Assembly (NCBI RefSeq): GCF_018780385.1
Contig: NZ_JADMJO010000038.1
Span: 18,816 to 82,815, forward strand
Length of the DNA: 64,000 bases
Direction: 5' to 3'
Origin: Hydrogenophaga sp.
GTDB lineage: Bacteria > Pseudomonadota > Gammaproteobacteria > Burkholderiales > Burkholderiaceae_C
Positions 1-9,676 of the stretch are shown here, one piece after another; within the stretch, counting starts at the first letter, position 1, and every line of letters starts with the position of its first letter. The notes beneath the pieces were generated by a model. It was not told the DNA's origin, did no database searches, and worked only from the letters and a program-made list of their open reading frames with translations. Made by a program: the position numbers and the translations under genes.

Positions 1-55
1 CGCCGGCTCCTACAGCGACACCGCAATCTCCGGTCGTATCAACCACCGGTTCTGA
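1..55 (+). CDS. 3' end of an outer-membrane beta-barrel protein (partial)
   Basis: The reading frame starting at base 2 is open from the window edge and ends with TGA at 53-55. The visible residues alternate polar and hydrophobic and finish in Arg-Phe; a C-terminal Phe is the usual outer-membrane beta-barrel signature. In XrtA loci the gene directly before the secretion-type ATPase is usually the PEP-CTERM-associated outer membrane protein (TIGR03016 type), which fits the three-base gap to the next gene. Only 17 residues are visible, so the family is inferred from context. Confidence 0.5.
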   Translation, partial: AGSYSDTAISGRINHRF

Positions 56-58
56 CCC

Positions 59-1189
59 ATGTACGAAGCTTTCTACGGGCTGAGCAACAAGCCTTTCCAG
101 CTCAACCCCGACCCCCGTTTTTATTACAGCAGCAAGCCGCATCGGCGTGCGCGTTCCTACCTTGTCTACGGGGTCATGCGCGGTGAGGGCTTCATCGTCA
201 TCACCGGTGAAGTCGGCGCAGGCAAGACCACCATCGTGCGCGATCTGCTCGACAGTCTGGAAAACGGATCGGTGGTGGCTGCACATCTGGTGAGCACGCA
301 ACTCGGTGCAGAAGACGCACTCAAGCTGGTGTGCGCAGCGTTTGGTGTGGCGGTGCGCGGCACCGGCAAGGCTGACATGCTGATGGCGCTGGAAGCCTTC
401 TTCATCACCCAGACGACCCAGGGAAAACGCTGCTTGTTGATCGTGGATGAAGCGCAGAACCTGCAGCCTTTGGCGGTGGAAGAGCTGCGCATGCTCTCCA
501 ACTTCCAGTTTGGCGATCAGGCATTGCTCCAGACCTTCCTGGTGGGTCAACCGGAGTTTCGGGACATCCTGCAGGGCCCGAGCATGCTGCAGCTTCGGCA
601 ACGCGTCACGGCGCGCTGCCATCTGGGGCCGTTGGACGAGGAAGACACCCGCGCCTATGTGGAACACCGTCTCAAGTGCGCAGGAGCCACCGACAAGCCC
701 ACCTTCGACGCGGCAGTGTTTGCGGCGCTCTTCCAGCACTCGGGCGGCATCCCGCGCCGCATCAACACTTTGTGTGATCGTTTGTTGCTGTTGGGCTATT
801 TGTCTGAAATGACACACCTGACGCTGGACGCACTCAACGAAGTGGTGGCTGAAATGCAGGTGGAAAACGCAGGAGCACCTTCGCGGGTTGCGGAAGACCA
901 GGAGCGCTGGGCGCACCTGCCCAACGCAGGTTTGAGCGCGGCCCCCACCTGGATGGCCGACGACATGGATCTGACCGAACTGGCGCTGGACCCCACGCTC
1001 GTGGACGGCATGAACGACCAGCTCACACGCGTGTCGGCCGAGCAGTTGAGCACCCGCTTGCTTCGAATGGAACGCAGCGTGTTGCGACAGGAGCGCATCA
1101 GTCTTGAAATTTTGAGTTCGCTCAAGAAGATCGTTGCTGCCGCCCGCAAGCCACGCGCCAATGGCCCGACCACGGACTTGCCCAAGTAA
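59..1189 (+). CDS. XrtA/PEP-CTERM-associated ExeA-like ATPase
   Basis: AAA-type ATPase of 376 residues resembling the putative secretion ATPase of PEP-CTERM loci (TIGR03015, ExeA/GspA-like). It opens with the family's typical FYGLxxxPF motif. Walker A is GEVGAGKTT at about residues 50-58 and Walker B is LLIVDEAQ at about 126-133. The last ~100 residues are a less conserved helical tail. It probably couples ATP hydrolysis to envelope assembly or EPS export; the substrate is unknown. It lies 3 bases after the barrel gene and 5 bases before the deacetylase, so one operon is likely. Confidence 0.9.
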   Translation: MYEAFYGLSNKPFQLNPDPRFYYSSKPHRRARSYLVYGVMRGEGFIVITGEVGAGKTTIVRDLLDSLENGSVVAAHLVSTQLGAEDALKLVCAAFGVAVRGTGKADMLMALEAFFITQTTQGKRCLLIVDEAQNLQPLAVEELRMLSNFQFGDQALLQTFLVGQPEFRDILQGPSMLQLRQRVTARCHLGPLDEEDTRAYVEHRLKCAGATDKPTFDAAVFAALFQHSGGIPRRINTLCDRLLLLGYLSEMTHLTLDALNEVVAEMQVENAGAPSRVAEDQERWAHLPNAGLSAAPTWMADDMDLTELALDPTLVDGMNDQLTRVSAEQLSTRLLRMERSVLRQERISLEILSSLKKIVAAARKPRANGPTTDLPK

Positions 1190-1194
1190 ACATC

Positions 1195-2073
1195 ATGCTG
1201 GCCCGATCGACCATCACCAACGCCTTGACGATCGACGTCGAAGACTACTTCCAGGTTTCTGCGTTTGCACCGCACATCGATCGCGCCGATTGGGACAGTC
1301 GTGAATGCCGCGTCGAGCACAACATCGACCGCATCCTGAAACTGCTGGACAACGAACAGACCAAGGCAACTTTCTTCACCTTGGGATGGGTCGCCGAGCG
1401 GTATCCCCAGATGGTGCGCCGCATCGTGAGCGAAGGCCACGAACTCGCCAGCCATGGGTATGGTCACCAACGTGCCTCCGATCTGACGGAAGCAGAGTTC
1501 TTCCACGACGTGTCGCACGCCAAGGCGCTGCTTGAAGACATCGGCGGGCAACGGGTGCAGGGATACCGTGCGCCGAGTTTCTCCATTGGCACGGGCAACC
1601 TCTGGGCGCTTGACGTCTTGCTGCGCGCTGGGTACCGCTACAGTTCGAGCATCTATCCCGTCAAGCACGACCACTACGGCATGCCCGACGCCCCTCGTTT
1701 CGCGCACCAGATCCGTGAAGGCTTGATGGAGGTTCCGCCCACCACTTTGCGCTTGTTCAATCGCAATCTGCCGTCCGGCGGCGGCGGCTATTTTCGCTTG
1801 CTGCCCTATGCGTTGTCACGCTGGATGCTGCAACAAGTCAACCTGCGCGACGCCGAGTCGGCGATCTTTTACTTTCACCCCTGGGAGATCGATGTCGATC
1901 AGCCCCGCGTGCCCGGTATCGACCTCAAGACGCGCTTTCGCCACTACGTGAACATCGGTCGTACCGAGCAACGGCTGGCGCGTCTCCTCAAGGATTTCCG
2001 TTGGGGTCGCATGGACGACATTTTCCTGAAAGACCGCGCCTCAGATCGTTTGACAGGGGTGCCCGTTGTCTGA
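1195..2073 (+). CDS. XrtA-associated polysaccharide deacetylase
   Basis: NodB-fold deacetylase of 292 residues, resembling the PEP-CTERM locus deacetylase (TIGR03006, with DUF3473 at the C-terminus). The metal-site motifs are visible: TIDVEDYF with Asp14 and Asp17 near the start, and HGYGHQ with His87 and His91. The RAPSFS motif follows, and FYFHPWEID lies near the C-terminus. It should remove N-acetyl groups from amino sugars of the exopolysaccharide. There is no signal peptide, so it probably acts on cytoplasmic or lipid-linked intermediates. It overlaps the next gene by 8 bases. Confidence 0.92.
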   Translation: MLARSTITNALTIDVEDYFQVSAFAPHIDRADWDSRECRVEHNIDRILKLLDNEQTKATFFTLGWVAERYPQMVRRIVSEGHELASHGYGHQRASDLTEAEFFHDVSHAKALLEDIGGQRVQGYRAPSFSIGTGNLWALDVLLRAGYRYSSSIYPVKHDHYGMPDAPRFAHQIREGLMEVPPTTLRLFNRNLPSGGGGYFRLLPYALSRWMLQQVNLRDAESAIFYFHPWEIDVDQPRVPGIDLKTRFRHYVNIGRTEQRLARLLKDFRWGRMDDIFLKDRASDRLTGVPVV

Positions 2074-3118
2074 TCGCGGCACCCTGCAGATTCAGCGCCT
2101 GGACAGCACCCAACCCGACCAGGTCGCCCGATGGGAGGCCTTTGTTGAGCACTGTCCCAATGCCACGTTTTTCCACCGCGCGGGATGGCAAACCGTCATC
2201 CGTGATGTATTCCGGCACCCCACGTATTTCCTCTTTGCCGAGCAAGGCGGCGAGATCCAGGGTGTGCTGCCCCTGGCCCATGTGAAAAGCCGGCTTTTCG
2301 GCAACGCGCTCACCGGATTGCCCTTTGCTGTGTATGGCGGCGTGGCATCCGAATCGGAAACCGCCGCAGCCGCGCTGGAATCCGAAGCGCAACGCCTGGC
2401 GATCGAACTGGACACCGATCATCTGGAGCTTCGCCACATTGACCGCCGCCACACCGACTGGCCGGTGCAGGAGCTCTACGTCACCTTCCGCAAGGCCATC
2501 CTGCCCAAGGAAGAAGACAACATGCTCGCCATTCCGCGCAAGCAACGCGCCATGGTGCGCAAGGGCATCAAGAATGGCCTCACGTCCCAGGTCGACGCGA
2601 ATGCCGATCGCTTCTTTGCCCTGTACGCGGACAACGTGCACCGCCACGGCACACCCGCTTTTCCCAAACGTTACTTTCAGACCCTGATGCAGACGTTTGG
2701 CAATGACTGCGAAGTGCTGACCGTGAGTTCGGCTGAAGGTCGGCCGCTTTCCAGCGTGCTGAGCTTTTACTTTCGAGACGAAGTGTTGCCGTACTACGCC
2801 GGCGACGACGAGGCGGCGCGCGACCTTGCGGCCAACGACTTCAAGTATTGGGAGCTCATGCGAACGGCCTGCGCGCGTGGGCTCAAGTCGTTTGACTACG
2901 GTCGCAGCAAAGAGGGCACCGGACCCTATGCGTTCAAGCGCAACTGGGGCTTTGAGCCCACGCCGCTGAACTACGAATACCGTTTGTACAAACGCGAGAA
3001 CATTCCGCAGAACAATCCGGCCAACGCCAAGTACAAGCTGCTGATCGCCACTTGGCGCCGCATGCCCCTGGGCCTGGCCAATTGGCTGGGTCCGTTCATC
3101 GTGCGCAACCTCGGCTGA
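2066..3118 (+). CDS. FemAB-family XrtA-associated acyl/aminoacyl transferase
   Basis: 350-residue protein of the FemAB/GNAT-fold group found in XrtA loci (TIGR03019 type). It shows the typical pair of GNAT-like halves, with a central KQRAMVRKG segment and a C-terminal FDYGRSKEGTGPYAFK motif characteristic of this group. The start is a TTG overlapping the 3' end of the deacetylase, implying translational coupling; no better ATG exists before the conserved N-terminus. It probably transfers an acyl or aminoacyl group to a polysaccharide precursor. The substrate cannot be read from the sequence. Confidence 0.85.
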   Translation: MSDRGTLQIQRLDSTQPDQVARWEAFVEHCPNATFFHRAGWQTVIRDVFRHPTYFLFAEQGGEIQGVLPLAHVKSRLFGNALTGLPFAVYGGVASESETAAAALESEAQRLAIELDTDHLELRHIDRRHTDWPVQELYVTFRKAILPKEEDNMLAIPRKQRAMVRKGIKNGLTSQVDANADRFFALYADNVHRHGTPAFPKRYFQTLMQTFGNDCEVLTVSSAEGRPLSSVLSFYFRDEVLPYYAGDDEAARDLAANDFKYWELMRTACARGLKSFDYGRSKEGTGPYAFKRNWGFEPTPLNYEYRLYKRENIPQNNPANAKYKLLIATWRRMPLGLANWLGPFIVRNLG

Positions 3119-3128
3119 GCAGGCATCC

Positions 3129-4373
3129 ATGGCCAACCTGCTGTACCTCGTTCACCGCCTGCCTTACCCGCCCAACAAGGGTGACAAGGTGCGCTCGTAC
3201 CACTTGTTGCGCCACCTGCTGCAGCGTCACCGCGTGTTTCTCGGCACCTTCCTGGACGACCCGGACGACGAGCAACACCTGCCGACGCTCAAGGCCCTGT
3301 GCCCGGACATGCACGTGGAGCGCATCGTGCCTCGCAATGCGAAGTTGAAAAGCCTCACGGGCCTGCTCACGGGTGAAGCCCTGACGCTGGCTTATTACCG
3401 CAGCGCCGGCATGCAGCGGTGGGTGCAGGAAATAGCCCGCCAGCACAGCCTGCAGGCCAGTGTTGTGTTTTCGTCGGCCATGGCGCAGTACGCGCAGCCG
3501 CTCACGCCGCAAGTGCCGATGCTGGTGGACTTTGTTGATGTGGACTCGGCCAAATGGACGCAATACGCCCCGGCGCACCGCTGGCCGTTGTCGATGCTCT
3601 ATCGGCGCGAAGGCCAGCGACTGCTGGCTTATGAGCGCGAGGTGGCCGCTCAGGCCCATCGTTCCTATTTCGTCACCCCTAACGAAACTGCGCTGTTCGT
3701 CTCCCAGGCGCCCGAATGCCACGACAAGGTTCAGTCCTTGAGCAATGGCGTGGACGCCGACTTCTTCTCGCCTGATCCTCAGCGAGTCAGCCCATTCTCC
3801 GCCGGCGAGCAGGCGGTGGTGTTCACCGGTGCGATGGACTACTGGCCCAACATCGATGGGGTGAGTTGGTTCGTGGCCGACATGCTCCCGCGCCTGCGAG
3901 CCCATTGGCCACGCGCGCGGTTCTATATTGTGGGTCGCAGCCCGTCGGCGCTGGTGCAGTCGCTGGCCAGCGAACACGTGGTGGTCACCGGGACGGTGCC
4001 TGACGTGCGCCCCTACCTGCAGCATGCTGCGGCCGTGGTCGCGCCCTTGCGCGTGGCGCGAGGCATTCAAAACAAGATTCTCGAAGCCATGGCCATGGAG
4101 CAGGCCGTGATCACGGTCAACAGCTGCGCCGACGCCATTGGCGCGTCGGCAGAGCAGGGCCTGCTGCGCGCCGAGACCCCCGAGGAGTTCGTGCAAGCCT
4201 TGCAGCCTTTGCTGGACACCCCCGGGCGCGCTGCCGATCTGGGCGTGCGGGCTCGAGCGTATGTGGAACATGGTTTCAGTTGGCAGGCACATCTCAGCGG
4301 CATCGACCAATGCCTCGGCACCTTGCCCAGCACCGACGCCCTGAACCCAGCGGAGGCCGCCATTCATGTCTGA
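3129..4373 (+). CDS. XrtA-associated glycosyltransferase (TIGR03087 type)
   Basis: GT-B-fold glycosyltransferase of 414 residues. The N-terminal YLVHRLPYPPNKGDKVRSYH signature is typical of the PEP-CTERM/EpsH-associated sugar transferase family (TIGR03087). The C-terminal half carries the nucleotide-sugar-binding region (GAMDYWPNIDGVSWF, then RVARGIQNKILEAMAME). It should add a sugar to the lipid-linked EPS repeat in the cytoplasm. It lies 10 bases after the FemAB gene and overlaps the exosortase start by 8 bases. Confidence 0.9.
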   Translation: MANLLYLVHRLPYPPNKGDKVRSYHLLRHLLQRHRVFLGTFLDDPDDEQHLPTLKALCPDMHVERIVPRNAKLKSLTGLLTGEALTLAYYRSAGMQRWVQEIARQHSLQASVVFSSAMAQYAQPLTPQVPMLVDFVDVDSAKWTQYAPAHRWPLSMLYRREGQRLLAYEREVAAQAHRSYFVTPNETALFVSQAPECHDKVQSLSNGVDADFFSPDPQRVSPFSAGEQAVVFTGAMDYWPNIDGVSWFVADMLPRLRAHWPRARFYIVGRSPSALVQSLASEHVVVTGTVPDVRPYLQHAAAVVAPLRVARGIQNKILEAMAMEQAVITVNSCADAIGASAEQGLLRAETPEEFVQALQPLLDTPGRAADLGVRARAYVEHGFSWQAHLSGIDQCLGTLPSTDALNPAEAAIHV

Positions 4374-5946
4374 AGCCACACGCTTTCCTGCCCATTGGCG
4401 CATGCCTCTGGTTTCGCTGGTGCTGTTGCTGCTGGCGATCCTGGCACTCCACGCGCACACGCTCATGGGCATGGTCTCCATCTGGTCGCGCTCCGACACG
4501 TATGCGCACGGTTTTGTTGTGCCCCTCATTTCACTGTGGCTGATCTGGCGCATTCGCCATTCGCTGGCGGCGTTGCAGCCGCGCCCCAGTTGGGTGGCCT
4601 GTGTGGTGCTGTTCGGCGCCGCAGGCCTTTGGCTGGCAGGCGATCTCGTGGCTGTGAATGCCGCGACCCAGCTGGCTTTGGTGATGCTCCTGGTGCTGGC
4701 GGTGCCGGCAGTCCTGGGTTGGCAACTGGCCTGGGCCATGGCATTTCCGCTGGGCTTCCTGTTTTTTGCCGTGCCCATTGGCGACTTCATGATGCCCCAG
4801 TTCATGGAGTGGACCGCCGACTTCACCGTCCTGGCGCTGCGTCTGAGCGGTGTACCGGTGTACCGCGAAGGCCTGCAGTTCATCATCCCGTCGGGCGCGT
4901 GGTCGGTGGTTGAAGCCTGCAGCGGCATCCGCTACATGATCGCGTCCGTCACGGTGGGCTGCCTGTTTGCCTACCTGAGCTACAAGAGCCTGACCAAACG
5001 CCTGATCTTCGTCGGCGTCGCGATCCTGGTGCCCTTGGTGGCCAACTGGATGCGTGCGTACATGATCGTGATGCTGGGCCATCTCTCGGGCAACGAGCTT
5101 GCCACGGGTGTGGACCACCTGATCTATGGATGGGTGTTCTTCGGGGTGGTGATTCTGGCCATGCTGTTTGTGGGAGCCCGTTGGGCCGACGCGCCCGAGC
5201 CCAGCGCAAAACCTCTGGGTGCTGTCGACATGGCCCGTCTGGCCGCTGCCCAGCCACGCTGGTCCACCGCCATTGCCGCGTTGGTAGCCCTGGTGATCGT
5301 GGCGTCTCCCCATGTGCTCGAACGCCTGCTCGCACTGGGCGCCAACACCAGCCCGGTGGTCTTGAATGTTCCTGCTGCGCAGGCGCCCTGGCAAAACACC
5401 ACCCCTCCCAGCGACTGGGTTCCCGCGTTCCGGTTTCCAGCCGCCACCGCCCACAGCGGTTACAGCGGCCCAACGGGCCAGGCCGTGGGCTTGCACCTGA
5501 GCTACTACCGGCAGCAAGATTACGAACGAAAACTGGTCAGTTCCTTGAACATGCTGGTGACCAGCCAGGACGATGGTTGGGTGCAAGTGGCGGGCGGCAG
5601 TGCCAGCACCGAACTGGCGGGTCAGCCCCTCGCGGTTGCCGCTGCAACGCTGCGCCAGAAATCCACAGTGTTGGCCGGTAACGCCGTTCGTCTGCGGGCA
5701 TGGCGCTTGTATTGGGTCCATGGCCGCTTCACCGCCAGTGACGTGCAGGCGAAACTTCAAGGTGCTCTGTCACGTTTGACGGGGCAGGGTGACGACGGTG
5801 CCATCGTCGTGTTCTATACCCCGCTTGACGCCAACCTGCCCGAAGCTGAAGCGCGCTCCGCCGCAGACGATGTCCTGCAGAACTTCGTCCGAATCCACGG
5901 CACCACTCTGGAAGCTGCGCTGAAGCAAACGCGCGAATCCCCTTGA
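4366..5946 (+). CDS. xrtA: exosortase A (EpsH) with fused EpsI domain
   Basis: Transpeptidase-like integral membrane protein of 526 residues that recognises and cleaves PEP-CTERM tails. About eight hydrophobic segments fill residues 13-270. The putative catalytic Cys is Cys185 in VVEACSGIRY and the conserved Arg is Arg230 in NWMRAY. The third residue is a His in the following segment, His251 in VDHLIYGW or His239. After residue ~290 comes a periplasmic EpsI-like (DUF3485) domain with LSYYRQQDYERKLVSSLN. The EpsH-EpsI fusion and length are standard for XrtA. ATG overlaps the preceding stop region (ATGTCTGA). Confidence 0.96.
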   Translation: MSEATRFPAHWRMPLVSLVLLLLAILALHAHTLMGMVSIWSRSDTYAHGFVVPLISLWLIWRIRHSLAALQPRPSWVACVVLFGAAGLWLAGDLVAVNAATQLALVMLLVLAVPAVLGWQLAWAMAFPLGFLFFAVPIGDFMMPQFMEWTADFTVLALRLSGVPVYREGLQFIIPSGAWSVVEACSGIRYMIASVTVGCLFAYLSYKSLTKRLIFVGVAILVPLVANWMRAYMIVMLGHLSGNELATGVDHLIYGWVFFGVVILAMLFVGARWADAPEPSAKPLGAVDMARLAAAQPRWSTAIAALVALVIVASPHVLERLLALGANTSPVVLNVPAAQAPWQNTTPPSDWVPAFRFPAATAHSGYSGPTGQAVGLHLSYYRQQDYERKLVSSLNMLVTSQDDGWVQVAGGSASTELAGQPLAVAAATLRQKSTVLAGNAVRLRAWRLYWVHGRFTASDVQAKLQGALSRLTGQGDDGAIVVFYTPLDANLPEAEARSAADDVLQNFVRIHGTTLEAALKQTRESP

Positions 5947-5983
5947 CGCCATGGAACACGCCCTTTCTTCAACTGCTCACTCT

Positions 5984-7342
5984 TCAGAGCGTGGGCACTG
6001 CCACCTGGCTGATCACGTAGCGGTATTTGCCGGATTTCTCCGGTGGAATTTCGTCGACCAGACGGACATTCACGGTGACATCAGCGCCCAGGCGGGCTTT
6101 GGCGCCACTCTCGATGCCGGGCAGAAGCGCGCGGTCGAAATGCTCGTCGGTGACCAGCAGGATGTGGGTCAAATCCAGGCTCTCCTGCACGATCTTGAAT
6201 TGTTTGACGCCCGCAAGATCCCGCACGATGTAGATGAGCGACAGGCCGTGCATCACGGTGCCGTTGCGAGCCACCAGGAAATCGGTGCTGCGCCCCTGCA
6301 GCTCCTTCAGCAGGGGCAGCGTGCGGCCACATGCGCACAACTCGCTGCCCAGCGCGCCGATGTCGCCAGTCCGGTACCGAACGAACGGGAAATGGCGAGT
6401 CGCGAGGTGGGTGACCACGATCTCGCCACTCTCACCCTGGGGCAGCACCTTGCCTTGCGGGTCCACGATTTCCACGATCACGTCTTCGTGGGTCAGATGC
6501 ATTCCGCCTGACGGACATTCGTGTGCGATGAAGCCAGCATCCCTTCCTCCATATCCGTTGGCCACCGGGCAGTTGAACACCCGCTGGATCAGCTCCCGCT
6601 GGTGGTCGTACAGGCGTTCCGAGGTGACGAAGGCCACCTTGATGCCCAGGTTGTCCATCTTGATGTGGTGCGTCTCGGCGTGCCGTGCAATGTGGGCGAA
6701 GGCCGACGGGTACCCGAACAACATGGCCGGGCGCGTGGTGCGAATCTTCTCGATGAACCCTGCAACCTTTTCTGGCGACATCTCGAACGCTGGAAGCAAC
6801 TGGGTCCTCATGATCGCGTCGCGCCAGTACCGTGCCCGGTCCTGCGAAGTCAGCTCGATCGGAGAGCCCCACAACACGATCTCGGGGTCGCCAATGTCCA
6901 CATCCCACCAGCGGGTGGCACGCCATTTGGCTGCCACGTCGTGGCTCACGCGCTCCTTGCCGATGAAGAACACCAAGGGCTCCCCGCTGGATCCCCCGGT
7001 GTTGAAGCGCGCCAGATCGCTCGCGCCTTCTGACTTGAGGGCTTCGGTATGAGCACGAATCTCGGTCTTGGTCAGGAAGGGCAGGCGCTGCAGATCGCTG
7101 CAGCTGGTCACCCCATGCGGATCAAAGCGCAAGCTGCCAAACAGGTCGCGGTAGTAGGGGACGTGCTGTCCCGCGTGGACGAGCAGGCTCTTCAAGCGGG
7201 TCACCCTCAGTTCTTCCAACCGGTCTCTGGGCCAGTACTGGCTGGCTTCCATGTCCCGCTTCACACGCACCGTGGAGTGTTTTTTCAGGCGCTCCTGCAA
7301 AGGAAAGATCAGGTCGGAGATGAGGCGTGTGTGAAGAGTCAT
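5984..7342 (-). CDS. PaaK/CapK-like adenylate-forming ligase
   Basis: 452-residue member of the phenylacetate-CoA ligase/CapK branch of the AMP-forming superfamily. Visible motifs are FNTGGSSGEPLVFF (phosphate-binding loop), NGYGGRDAGFIAHECP and FVRYRTGDIG. CapK-like members in polysaccharide loci probably activate an acyl or amino-acid decoration; the substrate is unknown. The longer start at 7429 would overlap the start of the opposite gene, so I prefer the internal ATG at 7342, where family homology begins. Neither start has a clear Shine-Dalgarno. The gene is convergent with xrtA (37-base gap) and divergent from the acyltransferase at 7428. Confidence 0.82.
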   Translation of the reverse strand: MTLHTRLISDLIFPLQERLKKHSTVRVKRDMEASQYWPRDRLEELRVTRLKSLLVHAGQHVPYYRDLFGSLRFDPHGVTSCSDLQRLPFLTKTEIRAHTEALKSEGASDLARFNTGGSSGEPLVFFIGKERVSHDVAAKWRATRWWDVDIGDPEIVLWGSPIELTSQDRARYWRDAIMRTQLLPAFEMSPEKVAGFIEKIRTTRPAMLFGYPSAFAHIARHAETHHIKMDNLGIKVAFVTSERLYDHQRELIQRVFNCPVANGYGGRDAGFIAHECPSGGMHLTHEDVIVEIVDPQGKVLPQGESGEIVVTHLATRHFPFVRYRTGDIGALGSELCACGRTLPLLKELQGRSTDFLVARNGTVMHGLSLIYIVRDLAGVKQFKIVQESLDLTHILLVTDEHFDRALLPGIESGAKARLGADVTVNVRLVDEIPPEKSGKYRYVISQVAVPTL

Positions 7343-7427
7343 GTGCAAATGGTAGACCGGTCGTTGCGGGCATTGCGATCGGAGTCGTTGTTTTTTGGTG
7401 GGGTCACGTTGTGTCGGGAGGCTTTTC

Positions 7428-8462
7428 ATGAGTGAACGTTCAGGCTATCAGCATCACATCCATGTGTTCAGGGGTGTGGCCATCATCGGCATCGTCATTG
7501 CGCACACCATTCCTTCGCTTGATTGGAGTCAGGCACCCCTGATCGGACGCATCGCAGATGCGCTGGCCAATCAGAGCTCCATCTTCTTTTTCTTCATTGC
7601 GGGGTACTTGTTTCAACACTTGAGCGCCCGCTTCGTGTTCAAGAGCTATCTGAAGCAGAAGTTCCTGACGGTCATTTCGCCGTACATCATCTTGTCCGTG
7701 CCGGCGCTAGTCATCTTCACGCTCTTCGTTCAACGGACCGGGATCTCGGCCAGTTTTTATGAGATGCCCCTGTGGGGGCAGATCGGCTTCTTCCTCATCA
7801 CTGGCAAGCATCTGGCGCCCCTGTGGTTCGTGCCGACCATCTCGCTTTTCTACTTGGCCGCTCCACTGTTGCTGTGGGTGGATCGCCGCGCTCCACGTCT
7901 CTATTGGTTGATCTTGCCGTTGTTGCTGTTGTCTACCTACCTGGGACGCGATGGACAGTTGGGACCGATTGACAAAGCGATCTACCTTCTGCCCGCCTAT
8001 CTGCTGGGAATGGCGTTTTCGCACTACAAGGAAACAGCGCTGGTGTTGGTTGCTCGATGGTGGTGGTTGCTGCTGCCCGTCGTCCTGGTGGCTGGAGCCG
8101 CCTTGGTGCTTGAGTTGCCACAACCCCCGCACTACCACTTTCCCATGAAGATGGCGGGATGCCTTCTTCTGGTGTATGTCCTTTACAAGCATCACCATGT
8201 GTTCGGTCGTCGGTTGGACTATGTGGCCGAGGTGAGCTTCGGCATCTTTTTCATTCATGCCTACTTCATCTCTGCCATCAAGATCGCGACGGTTTATCTG
8301 GTGGAGGGTTCTGTCTACAAAGGCGTTGGCGGTGACGTGATTCCTGGTGGCATTTTCATGCTGCTCATCTACGCCGGCGCAGTGCTGTTTCTGTCGACGC
8401 TATCGATATGGGTGGCGAAAAAGGTGTTGGGGAAATACAGCCGCAGGATCATCGGCGCCTGA
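7428..8462 (+). CDS. acyltransferase 3 family membrane protein
   Basis: 344-residue multi-pass membrane protein with about ten hydrophobic segments, of the acyltransferase 3 (OafA/NodX-like) type. It begins with HIHVFRGVAIIGIVIAHTIP, containing the conserved Arg and His of the family, and ends in a basic tail. It likely O-acylates EPS sugars at the inner membrane. ATG 7428 is preceded by GGGAGG at good spacing, which decides the start. The stop is two bases before the next gene's ATG. Confidence 0.88.
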   Translation: MSERSGYQHHIHVFRGVAIIGIVIAHTIPSLDWSQAPLIGRIADALANQSSIFFFFIAGYLFQHLSARFVFKSYLKQKFLTVISPYIILSVPALVIFTLFVQRTGISASFYEMPLWGQIGFFLITGKHLAPLWFVPTISLFYLAAPLLLWVDRRAPRLYWLILPLLLLSTYLGRDGQLGPIDKAIYLLPAYLLGMAFSHYKETALVLVARWWWLLLPVVLVAGAALVLELPQPPHYHFPMKMAGCLLLVYVLYKHHHVFGRRLDYVAEVSFGIFFIHAYFISAIKIATVYLVEGSVYKGVGGDVIPGGIFMLLIYAGAVLFLSTLSIWVAKKVLGKYSRRIIGA

Positions 8463-8464
8463 TC

Positions 8465-9676
8465 ATGCGAATTCTTCACGTTCTGGACCACTCCATCCCG
8501 CTGCACAGCGGCTACACCTTCCGCACGGCGGCCCTGTTGCGCGAGCAGCGGGCACGCGGCTGGCAGACCTTTCATCTCACGTCGCCCAAACAAGGCCCCG
8601 TGGAGGTGGCAGAGGAAAGCATCGACGAGCTGCACTTCTTCCGTACACAGGTTCAGACGCGTGCGAGCCAGCTTCCTCTGATGGGCGAACTCCAGCTGAT
8701 GAGCGCGCTGGCGCGCCGGTTGCAGACCGTTGTTGACCAAGTGCGCCCAGACATCATTCATGCCCACTCGCCGGTGCTCAATGCCTTGCCCGCCCTCAAG
8801 GTGGGTCGGCGCAACGGCATTCCCGTGGTGTACGAGATCCGTGCCTTCTGGGAAGACGCCGCGGTCGACCACGGCAGCACCCGCGAGGGGAGCCTGCGCT
8901 ACCGAGCCACGCGGGCGCTGGAAAGCCATGCCATTCGCCAAGCCAGCCATGTGTTCACCATTTGCGAAGGATTGCGCAGCGACATCGTCGCCCGAGGTGT
9001 GCCGTCGGCCAAGGTGACGGTGATTCCCAACGCAGTCGACGTCCAGGGTTTCCAGCTGGCCCAGGCCCCCGAGCCTGCGCTGCAAGCGCGCTGGGGTCTT
9101 CAGGGGCGCACGGTGGTGGGCTTCATCGGTTCGTTCTATGCCTACGAAGGGCTCGACCTTCTGGTGTCGGCGCTTCCTTTGCTGCTGAAATCGCGGCCGG
9201 ACATCTTTCTTCTGCTGGTGGGCGGCGGACCGCAAGACGCGGCCCTCAAGGCGCAGGTTCAGGCGCTGGGTCTGGGCGATCACGTGGCGTTCACTGGCCG
9301 GGTGCCGCATGCCGAGGTCAATCGGTACTACGACCTGATCGATGTGCTCGCGTACCCGCGCCACTCCATGCGACTGACCGAACTCGTCACGCCGCTCAAA
9401 CCCCTGGAAGCCATGGCCCAGGGGCACCTGTTTGTGGCCTCCGATGTGGGCGGCCACAAGGAACTCATCCGCCACGGTGAAACCGGCTGGCTGTTCAAGG
9501 CCGATGACGTCAACGCACTGGCCGATGCCATTCTGGACATGCTCCAGAATCGCGCCCGGTGGCCCGAGCTGCGCGCCAATGGCCGCCAGTTCGTGGAATC
9601 CGTGCGCAACTGGCGCAACAGCGTCGCCAATTACGAAGCGCCTTACAAGGCATTGCTCTCCAAGGGAACCCAATGA
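8465..9676 (+). CDS. exosortase A-associated glycosyltransferase (TIGR04063-like)
   Basis: 403-residue GT4-family glycosyltransferase beginning [20 protein letters not shown], a signature of the exosortase-A-associated Daro_2409-like family (TIGR04063). The GT-B acceptor half has [12 protein letters not shown]. The donor half has [23 protein letters not shown] and the C-terminal [12 protein letters not shown] motif. It is predicted to extend the EPS repeat unit. The ATG at 8465 follows the acyltransferase stop directly, and the stop overlaps wecB (ATGA). An upstream in-frame extension lies inside the previous gene and was rejected. Confidence 0.9.
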   Translation: MRILHVLDHSIPLHSGYTFRTAALLREQRARGWQTFHLTSPKQGPVEVAEESIDELHFFRTQVQTRASQLPLMGELQLMSALARRLQTVVDQVRPDIIHAHSPVLNALPALKVGRRNGIPVVYEIRAFWEDAAVDHGSTREGSLRYRATRALESHAIRQASHVFTICEGLRSDIVARGVPSAKVTVIPNAVDVQGFQLAQAPEPALQARWGLQGRTVVGFIGSFYAYEGLDLLVSALPLLLKSRPDIFLLLVGGGPQDAALKAQVQALGLGDHVAFTGRVPHAEVNRYYDLIDVLAYPRHSMRLTELVTPLKPLEAMAQGHLFVASDVGGHKELIRHGETGWLFKADDVNALADAILDMLQNRARWPELRANGRQFVESVRNWRNSVANYEAPYKALLSKGTQ

